Source: Bordetella sp.
GTDB taxonomy: Bacteria > Pseudomonadota > Gammaproteobacteria > Burkholderiales > Burkholderiaceae_B
Assembly: GCA_027450125.1 (NCBI GenBank)
Contig: DAIDKG010000229.1
Coordinates: forward strand, 1-6,425
Direction: 5' to 3'
Length of the DNA stretch: 6,425 nucleotides
The notes below the pieces were generated by a model that worked only from the letters and a program-made list of their open reading frames with translations, made no database searches and was not told where the DNA came from. Position numbers and translations under genes: made by a program. Below, piece by piece: positions 1 through 5,342 of the stretch (within the stretch, counting starts at the first letter, position 1; every line of letters starts with the position of its first letter).

Positions 1-585
1 GGCCAATCTGTCGTGGTCTACGGGTCTGGCGGCGTGGGCTTGAACATCGTTCAGGCGGCCTCGCTGGTATCGGCCTATCCGGTTATCGCAGTGGATCTGC
101 ACGAAGGCAAGCTCGAACTTGCCAGGCGCATGGGCGCGACGCATGTCGTCAACGCAAGCGGCCGTGGTCTGGACGATGTCAAGGCCGAGATACAGCGTGT
201 GCTCGACCAGGCAGGTGCACGCGGTGGCGCCGATGTCTTTATCGACAACACGGGCGTGCCGGCGGTGATCGAAATGGGTTACGCAATGACCAAGCCGCAA
301 GGCACGGTCACGCTGGTGGGTGTGCCGCGCAAGGGCAGCAATATAAGCCTGTTCTCGCTGCCCCTGCATTTCGGAAAGACTCTTGCCGGCTCGCATGGCG
401 GCGAGGCCGTGCCCGACGTGGACATTCCGCGATACCACAATATGTACCGCGCCGGCCGCATCGCACTGCGCGAGCTGATCACCGATTACTTCTGTCTCGG
501 CCAGATCAATGAGGCCATTGCCGCAATGCGCAGCGGCAAAGTCAGCGGGCGCTGCCTCATCCGGATGTCCGGCCATGAGCGCTGA
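1..585 (+). CDS. Zinc-type medium-chain alcohol/polyol dehydrogenase, C-terminal part (5' truncated by window)
   Basis: The frame is open from base 1 and ends at TGA 583-585, giving 194 residues; the start and the N-terminal GroES-like domain with the catalytic zinc ligands lie outside the window. The visible part starts in the nucleotide-binding Rossmann fold: GSGGVG at visible residues 8-13 and an acidic Asp32 (VIAVD) ending the second strand, which in this family favours NAD(H) over NADP(H). The end is typical of class III-like alcohol dehydrogenases and sorbitol/threonine dehydrogenase relatives: an HGGEA stretch, DIPRY, a YRAGRI segment and the closing INEAIAAMRSGK. It should oxidise or reduce a hydroxyl/carbonyl of a small substrate in the cytoplasm. 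Lying 50 bp before a sugar kinase/nucleotidyltransferase gene, a sugar or polyol substrate is a reasonable inference. The family is clear; the substrate cannot be read from this fragment. Confidence 0.88.
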   Translation, partial: GQSVVVYGSGGVGLNIVQAASLVSAYPVIAVDLHEGKLELARRMGATHVVNASGRGLDDVKAEIQRVLDQAGARGGADVFIDNTGVPAVIEMGYAMTKPQGTVTLVGVPRKGSNISLFSLPLHFGKTLAGSHGGEAVPDVDIPRYHNMYRAGRIALRELITDYFCLGQINEAIAAMRSGKVSGRCLIRMSGHER

Positions 586-635
586 ATGATTTACGCCGCC
601 CGCCTAGTCCCGGTCCAGCCTGACGCGTTGCCACG

Positions 636-2096
636 ATGAACTCCGAATCCGATAAGCCCAAAATAGTCCTTGTCTCGGGCCATTTCAACGTCCTGCATCC
701 CGGGCACGTACGTCTTCTTCGCTTTGCTAAAGAGTGCGGCGACAAGCTGATCGTAGCGGTCGAAAGCGATCGCATCGCGAAGAACGCCGCGCACGTGCCG
801 GAGCAACTGCGCCTGGAGGGCGTGCAGAGCAATATCTGGGTCGATGAGGCGTTCCTTTTCGACGAGCCGGTCGTCGATCTGATTGCGCGCATCCGTCCCG
901 ATGTCGTGGTAAAAGGCAAGGAGCACGAACAACGCGTGAATCCCGAATTAGCCGTATTGGGCGAGTACGGCGGCAAGCTCATTTTCAGCTCGGGCGCGAC
1001 GATGTTTTCGTCGGTCGACCTTATCCGCAAGACATTCTACGAGTCCGATCTGCGCTCGATTTCCGCGCCTGCAGACTATCTCGCGCGCCATGACATCGTT
1101 GCGGCCCGCGCGTTGGAAATCGTGCGCGGGTTCTCTAAAATGAAAGTCTGCGTCGTCGGCGACCTGATCGTCGACGAATACATCACATGCCAGCCGCTAG
1201 GCATGTCGCAGGAGGACCCGACCATCGTCGTCACGCCGATCGACACGACTCAGTTCATCGGTGGCGCGGGCATCGTCGCCGCCCATGCGGCGGGACTAGG
1301 TGCGTTGGTGCATTTTGTTTCTGTCGCGGGCGACGATGCCGCGCGCGATTTTGCGCTCGGGTGTCTGGCGGCGGAAGGGGTGCGGACCGACATTCTGATC
1401 GACGAAGTGCGTCCAACCACGCGCAAGCAGCGCTTTCGCAGCAAGGGCAAGACGCTGCTACGCGTGAGCCATCTGCAGCAGGCCGCGATTTCGCCTGCCT
1501 TGCAGGACGAAATGTACGCGCGGCTCGAAGCCTTGATCCGCGAGGTCGATCTGCTGGTTTTCTCGGATTTCAATTATGGCTGCCTGCCGCAACCGCTGGT
1601 GGACCGCGCTGTCCTGCTCGCACGCCTGCACGATGTAATGCTAGTGGCGGACAGCCAGTCGTCATCGCAGATCGGCGACATTGGCCGGTTCCGCGACATG
1701 GACTTGCTGACGCCGACCGAGCACGAGGCACGGATCAGCACCCGAAATCATCAGGACGGTCTTGTCGTTCTGGCTGAGCAGCTGCGGCAGTGCGCGAGCG
1801 CGCGCAATATCCTGCTCAAGCTCGGCGAAGAGGGGGTGCTTGTGCATCCCGCTGGCGTTTCTCTGGGCGGCGAGCTTACGGACCGACTCGGCGCGCTGAA
1901 TTCGGCGCCGAGCGATGTCGCGGGTGCGGGCGACAGCCTGCTGATCGCCAGTGCGCTGACGCTTGCTAGCGGCGGAAACATATGGGAGGCGGCATACCTG
2001 GGATCGCTTGCGGCCGCGATCCAGGTCGGCCGCGTTGGAAATACGCCGATCCGGACCGAGGAATTCGTGGAACTGCTCGAAGAGTTTCGCGCATGA
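636..2096 (+). CDS. HldE-like bifunctional protein in reversed order: HxGH nucleotidyltransferase then PfkB sugar kinase
   Basis: The protein has 486 residues. Residues 9-130 are a cytidylyltransferase-like (HxGH) domain: GHFNVLHPGH at 15-24 with the HxGH signature at 21-24, then VVKGKEHE and a late FSSVDLI segment, matching the adenylyltransferase half of HldE. From about residue 169 (MKVCVVGDLIVDEYI) a PfkB/ribokinase-fold kinase follows, with GGAG near its start, SDFNYG mid-domain, and the anion hole and catalytic base GAGD at 430-433 (Asp433). Such proteins phosphorylate a sugar phosphate at C1 and transfer a nucleotide to it, as in ADP-heptose synthesis for LPS. E. coli HldE has the kinase first; here the order is swapped, and the substrate-side kinase motifs differ from HldE, so the true sugar is uncertain. 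The start is fixed by an in-frame TGA at 621-623 and no other start codon before the ATG; there is no clear Shine-Dalgarno sequence. The stop overlaps the next gene's start. Confidence 0.88.
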   Translation: MNSESDKPKIVLVSGHFNVLHPGHVRLLRFAKECGDKLIVAVESDRIAKNAAHVPEQLRLEGVQSNIWVDEAFLFDEPVVDLIARIRPDVVVKGKEHEQRVNPELAVLGEYGGKLIFSSGATMFSSVDLIRKTFYESDLRSISAPADYLARHDIVAARALEIVRGFSKMKVCVVGDLIVDEYITCQPLGMSQEDPTIVVTPIDTTQFIGGAGIVAAHAAGLGALVHFVSVAGDDAARDFALGCLAAEGVRTDILIDEVRPTTRKQRFRSKGKTLLRVSHLQQAAISPALQDEMYARLEALIREVDLLVFSDFNYGCLPQPLVDRAVLLARLHDVMLVADSQSSSQIGDIGRFRDMDLLTPTEHEARISTRNHQDGLVVLAEQLRQCASARNILLKLGEEGVLVHPAGVSLGGELTDRLGALNSAPSDVAGAGDSLLIASALTLASGGNIWEAAYLGSLAAAIQVGRVGNTPIRTEEFVELLEEFRA

Positions 2097-2794
2097 AAGC
2101 GCTGCTGCTTGCCGCGGGATTCGGCACGCGCCTGCGCCCGTTGACCGATGCGACGCCCAAGTGCCTCGTGCCGATTCACGGCGAACCGCTGCTGGGCATC
2201 TGGCTGCGCAAACTTGCCGCCGCAGATTGCGGCCCGTTTCTGGTCAATACGCACTATCTGTCGGGCCAGGTCGAGCTGTTCATCGAGAGTAGTCCGTATC
2301 GAGAGCGGATCACGGTAGTCCACGAAACGGCGCTGCTGGGCACCGCGGGGACCTTGATCTCGAATCTCGATTTTTTCGGTGGCCAGGACGGCATGTTGAT
2401 TCACGCCGATAATTATTGCCTCGCCGATTTCGCGGCATTCATTCACGCACACCGAAATCGGCCGCCGCATTGCCTGATGACCATGATGACTTTTCGCACG
2501 GACCATCCGTCCTCGTGCGGCATCGTGACCCTTGATGCGAACAATACTGTTGTCCGGTTCGAGAAGAAGCAGCCGAACCCGAGCGGCAATCTTGCGAATG
2601 GCGCGGTTTATTTACTCTCATCTGCATTGCTCGCGCAGTTGCGCGGCCATGGGCCCGGCATTGTCGATTTCAGCACGCAGGTCCTGCCATCGCTGATCGG
2701 CAGGATCCATGCGTGGGAAACTACCGATACGTTTATCGATATCGGTACGCCGCGAACCTATGCGCTCGCGAACGCATTGACGCCCGCCACGTAG
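2093..2794 (+). CDS. Sugar-1-phosphate nucleotidyltransferase (NTP_transferase family)
   Basis: The 233-residue protein is a GT-A-type nucleotidyltransferase that joins a sugar 1-phosphate and an NTP to give an NDP-sugar and pyrophosphate. Visible motifs are the NTP-binding signature LAAGFGTRLRPLT (residues 6-18) with Lys23 after TP, GTAGTL (83-88), the metal-binding HADN (104-107, Asp106), FEKK (156-159), NGAVY (169-173) and FIDIGTP (214-220, second metal Asp216). Length and motifs fit short single-domain enzymes such as HddC (heptose-1-phosphate guanylyltransferase), MurU or ManC/RmlA-like proteins; there is no C-terminal left-handed helix or cupin domain. The ATG at 2093 overlaps the previous stop as ATGA, with GAAGAG at 2079-2084 as a likely ribosome binding site; an in-frame ATG further upstream (1982) lies wholly inside the preceding gene and lacks family sequence. 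Which nucleotide and sugar it uses cannot be told from sequence; translational coupling suggests a substrate shared with the kinase. Confidence 0.9.
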   Translation: MKALLLAAGFGTRLRPLTDATPKCLVPIHGEPLLGIWLRKLAAADCGPFLVNTHYLSGQVELFIESSPYRERITVVHETALLGTAGTLISNLDFFGGQDGMLIHADNYCLADFAAFIHAHRNRPPHCLMTMMTFRTDHPSSCGIVTLDANNTVVRFEKKQPNPSGNLANGAVYLLSSALLAQLRGHGPGIVDFSTQVLPSLIGRIHAWETTDTFIDIGTPRTYALANALTPAT

Positions 2795-2797
2795 ACA

Positions 2798-2832
2798 GGC
2801 GTAGTCGAAAAAGCGCTTTTCGAGGCTAGGCC
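2798..2832. terminator. Candidate bidirectional terminator hairpin between convergent operons
   Basis: The 44 bp spacer between the two convergent stop codons contains TCGAAAA (2805-2811) and TTTTCGA (2817-2823) around a short GC core, extended outward by TAG/CTA (2802-2804 with 2826-2828) and GGC/GCC (2798-2800 with 2830-2832) across a two-base bulge and a mismatch. Reading in either direction gives a stem with an A-run on one arm and a T-run on the other. There is no long free U-tract after the stem, so it is weak as a classical intrinsic terminator. The position, just after both operons, is the main support. Confidence 0.4.
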
Positions 2833-2838
2833 CGCCGA

Positions 2839-3573
2839 CTATCTCGTGTCGGGCTTGCACAGTGTGATCTCGACGCTGACCCGGCTCCGGTCGGCGTTGT
2901 TCAACGCGCCTTTGTGAAAGACGTTGTCGTTGAAGATCAGGGCGTCGCCCGGTTGCGCTGGCATCAGCTGGCCGGGGCCTATCTCGCTCAGGTCGAAATC
3001 GGGCTTGGGCTTGGGACCGTCAGGGGTATCGACCTTGTAGTAGCCCAGAGGATGAGAAGTCGACCCGGGGTATATGATCAGGCCGTTTTCGCCTGCCGAA
3101 CTTTCGACCGAGATCCATATCTTGTAGGAGATGGAGCGCCGATACTCGATGTTGTAGAGCTCGTGAAACCATCGGTCGCAATGGGCTGCTCCCACATCCG
3201 TGTCGCGTCCTGGCCTGACCAGGCGGAAATACACCTCAGGCCTCGGTTCGCTTTTCAGGTCGCCATAAGTCACTTCCTGGGGCACATATCCGGGCAGAAA
3301 GTCGCGAAATGCCTTGATTGAACCGAAATCCAGCACCGCGTCCGCCTGGGCGGGCTTGAGAACGCGATTGGGTTTTGCGCCCATGACGCGATGCTGTTCG
3401 TCGTTCACTATAAAGTGGTACGCGCCCAGATCGTCGATATGCACGCCGATGGCGTCTTCGATGCAGGAGCGGATGAAACCGCGCAATTGATCCAGTTCGC
3501 CGGAACTCAGCAGCGGCGTGTGCGCATACCCGCTGTTCTGGAGTTGCGCGAATGTCGAGGTCGAGAATGCCAT
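2839..3573 (-). CDS. PhyH-family Fe(II)/2-oxoglutarate-dependent dioxygenase
   Basis: The 244-residue protein fits the phytanoyl-CoA dioxygenase-like (PhyH) family, which hydroxylates small molecules with O2 and 2-oxoglutarate. The iron facial triad is visible: H131-x-D133 in AAHCDRWFHE and the distal His220 in PGDALIFNDNVFHKG; Arg231 (RSRVSVEI), eleven residues on, is the expected 2-oxoglutarate carboxylate ligand. ISYKIWISVE and GLIIYPGSTSHP supply the double-stranded beta-helix strands between them. All catalytic residues are present, so it should be active. It is the last gene of the minus-strand operon, 18 bp after the cupin gene, suggesting it tailors the same sugar or glycan; that substrate is inferred. 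I chose the ATG at 3573; GGAG sits 12 bases upstream, rather far. An in-frame TTG at 3591, directly after the previous stop, would add six residues. Confidence 0.88.
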   Translation of the reverse strand: MAFSTSTFAQLQNSGYAHTPLLSSGELDQLRGFIRSCIEDAIGVHIDDLGAYHFIVNDEQHRVMGAKPNRVLKPAQADAVLDFGSIKAFRDFLPGYVPQEVTYGDLKSEPRPEVYFRLVRPGRDTDVGAAHCDRWFHELYNIEYRRSISYKIWISVESSAGENGLIIYPGSTSHPLGYYKVDTPDGPKPKPDFDLSEIGPGQLMPAQPGDALIFNDNVFHKGALNNADRSRVSVEITLCKPDTR

Positions 3574-3591
3574 CTTTGAACAAGGCTCCAA

Positions 3592-4122
3592 TCAATGGTT
3601 GGCTGACAGCCAACGCGATATCTGGCCGTCCAGATGTGTCATGTACATCCGTACGGCATCGCTTCCTTCGGCGGGCGCGAACGGGGCGTACTGCGTCGCG
3701 CCGCGAATGAACGGTCCGTTGGTCACTTCGTGAAAAATGATGTTTTCCGAGCGCACCACGACAGTGTGAAACCGGGCGGTATCCAGGCGATAAAAAAAAG
3801 CACCATTCTGGGAGAAGGGGATGACCCGCTCGATCTCTCCGTCGCCGGCGAAGACGACGATGTCGGCGCTGCCCTCGATCAGGTGGGACGACTCGCTCTT
3901 GCCCTCGTGCCGATGCGGACAGATGTAGGAAGCGTGGTTGATCATGATGATCATTTCCTGGATGCCCGCAGCATCATCCTTGTGCGCGCAGATCCTGGCG
4001 CGCTTTTTGAGGCTGCGCGCGGTCATCGCGCGCAGTTCGTCCAGCGCCGCATTTCGCAGGGACACGATTTCGTCCGTACAAACCAGTACATCATCAGACT
4101 TTGCCAACAGTCCTTCAAGCAT
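3592..4122 (-). CDS. wbuC: WbuC-family cupin-fold metalloprotein
   Basis: The 176-residue product fits the WbuC family found in O-antigen and other surface-polysaccharide clusters. After a helical N-terminal part (residues 1-45) comes the conserved ARICAHKD segment and a cupin core: NHASYICPHRHEGKS (62-76) with the putative metal ligands His70 and His72, a HLIEGSADIVVF strand (80-91), a second His in ARFHTVVV (His119) and FHEVTNGPF (130-138) matching the family's closing Glu-x(4)-Gly-Pro-Tyr/Phe motif. The biochemical role of WbuC is not established; sugar isomerase, epimerase or regulatory functions are all possible. The start is set by AGGAGG six bases upstream; the gene overlaps the preceding methyltransferase gene by 8 bp, so translation is probably coupled. 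The frame is open further upstream to 4338, but that stretch is inside the neighbour and has no family resemblance. A run of eight T lies in the coding strand at 3792-3799. Confidence 0.85.
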   Translation of the reverse strand: MLEGLLAKSDDVLVCTDEIVSLRNAALDELRAMTARSLKKRARICAHKDDAAGIQEMIIMINHASYICPHRHEGKSESSHLIEGSADIVVFAGDGEIERVIPFSQNGAFFYRLDTARFHTVVVRSENIIFHEVTNGPFIRGATQYAPFAPAEGSDAVRMYMTHLDGQISRWLSANH

Positions 4123-5329
4123 TGCCCACCTCCTGCGCCGGATTGAAGGCCGGGATGAAACGTCCGCCGCGCTCAAAAAAAGCGGGTATGGATTGACGCA
4201 CTTTCCTTTCCGCGGCTGGCGCCAATGTGCAAATGCATATGTCGACCGTGGACTCGAGCAAATACTTGGAACTACGTATGCAGAGATTGGTTCCAGGCAT
4301 GAAAAGCCCTTGTTTCGTAGGATTGTCGTCCACAGCAAATTCTATCAAGCCTGCCAGGCCATAGAAATTGACGTACTTGGCGGCGTGATGTCCTGCGCCG
4401 AACAGCGCCAGCTTTTCGCCCGCTGCGACGCTGTCGGATAGTGTTTTGTGCAAATCGTCCTTGCGCGCCGCGAATCCGAGCCCGAATGCGCGCAAGCCAT
4501 CGGCCACGGCGGCGATCGCATCGGGCCTTGGGCCGGAAATGCTGGGCGCCTTGATTCCGTCGGCGCGCAGAATGAGTACCAGGGCATCCTCGTAGGCATA
4601 GGGGTAACGTGCCATGTCCACCACGGTCGCCGGCAATCTGGCGGCCAATTGCCTCAAGGAGCCTTCGGTGAAGTAGGTGAAATGATCTTCCCAGACCAAG
4701 GCATGGTTGCCCAAGGCGAGCATCTTGCTCGCGTCCGGCACTTCGACGACGACATGGCCTCCGGGTCGAACAAGGCCAAGGAGGTCGGTCATGAATTCAT
4801 ATGCCGACTCGGCGTGCTCGAGGACGAACCTTGCGCACACGACGTCCACCGCGTTTTCCCTCGCTCGCATTCTGCGTGCAACTTCCGACTGCGACACCCG
4901 CTGCGCAACGCTTTCCAGGCCGTGATCTTCCCGGCACGGCGCCCATGCCTCGAAATCGATCCAATCGACAGACTGGCATCCGCCGGCCCGCAGCGCCTTA
5001 GACAAGTCGGCGTCGATATAAGTCAGGCCCAGGACTCGACTGCGAGCGTCGACCACTCCCAAGGCAAGCATTTTCTCCGCCAGTGCGGGCAGATGTGCCT
5101 CGGGCTCCCGGAACCGTACGGGGGGATTCCTTTTGCGCAAAGCCTCCAGCGCAAACCGATCAACCAGTTGTACGGTGCCGCAGGTGCGGCAGAAACCGAG
5201 GCTCAAGCGCGCGACGGTAGCACGGGTTGTCGCTTGAGGGGCGGGCATGAAGCCGGTAGACAAAGGCTGAAGGCCGAAATCCACGGACGTTTCGAGCGCG
5301 TTCGATCCGCATGCTGTGCAATGCCGCAC
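4115..5329 (-). CDS. Zinc-binding C-methyltransferase-like protein with degenerate SAM motif
   Basis: The 404-residue product has the three-part layout of sugar C-methyltransferases (TylCIII/TcaB9 type): an N-terminal zinc module with C4-x2-C7 and C47-x2-C50, a class I SAM-methyltransferase core, and a C-terminal C-methyltransferase domain (FGAGHHAAKYVNFYG, then VDDNPTKQG and MPG). The core is unusual: where family members have a glycine-rich E-x-G-x-N-D-G motif I it reads VLGLTYIDAD, and the catalytic Tyr-His-Glu-His is WEDH. Motif-like segments further on remain (RFVLEHAES, LVRPGGHVVVEVPD). It may bind another cofactor or substrate, be a weak enzyme, or partner the intact paralogue just upstream. 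I prefer GTG 5329, right before the first zinc Cys and with GGGGAA five bases upstream, 13 bp after the neighbour's stop. A TTG at 5365 would add 12 residues, with AAGGA nine bases upstream and a 23 bp overlap. The end overlaps the cupin start by 8 bp. Confidence 0.82.
   Translation of the reverse strand: MRHCTACGSNALETSVDFGLQPLSTGFMPAPQATTRATVARLSLGFCRTCGTVQLVDRFALEALRKRNPPVRFREPEAHLPALAEKMLALGVVDARSRVLGLTYIDADLSKALRAGGCQSVDWIDFEAWAPCREDHGLESVAQRVSQSEVARRMRARENAVDVVCARFVLEHAESAYEFMTDLLGLVRPGGHVVVEVPDASKMLALGNHALVWEDHFTYFTEGSLRQLAARLPATVVDMARYPYAYEDALVLILRADGIKAPSISGPRPDAIAAVADGLRAFGLGFAARKDDLHKTLSDSVAAGEKLALFGAGHHAAKYVNFYGLAGLIEFAVDDNPTKQGLFMPGTNLCIRSSKYLLESTVDICICTLAPAAERKVRQSIPAFFERGGRFIPAFNPAQEVGNA
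4129..4134 (-). promoter_or_regulatory. Shine-Dalgarno site AGGAGG for the WbuC-like gene
   Basis: AGGAGG lies six bases (TGGGCA) before the ATG at 4122, inside the 3' end of the methyltransferase gene. It is the best ribosome binding site in the window and decides the start of the cupin gene against the longer open frame that runs up to 4338. Confidence 0.85.
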
Positions 5330-5342
5330 TGGAGTTCCCCGG

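Noticed and set aside
586..635. The 50 bp gap before the kinase fusion as a possible internal promoter
   Set aside because: No convincing -35/-10 pair or Shine-Dalgarno sequence could be seen; the gap is short and the flanking genes are co-directional.
1751..2506. A 251-codon minus-strand open frame across the kinase/nucleotidyltransferase junction
   Set aside because: It spans two well-supported plus-strand genes and shows no known motif; treated as a shadow frame.
2722..2747. Perfect 8 bp inverted repeat (TACCGATA / TATCGGTA) with a 10 base loop
   Set aside because: It lies in the coding sequence of the conserved FIDIGTP motif, has no T-tract and is not at a gene end; probably a by-product of codon choice.
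3938..3955. Palindrome-like run of GATCAT/ATGATC in the cupin gene
   Set aside because: It is simply the codons for a Met-Ile-Ile-Met-Ile strand of the cupin fold; no sign of an operator.
4123..4338. Extension of the cupin gene upstream to an ATG at 4338
   Set aside because: The added 72 residues lie inside the methyltransferase gene, have no WbuC similarity, and the AGGAGG next to 4122 marks the real start.
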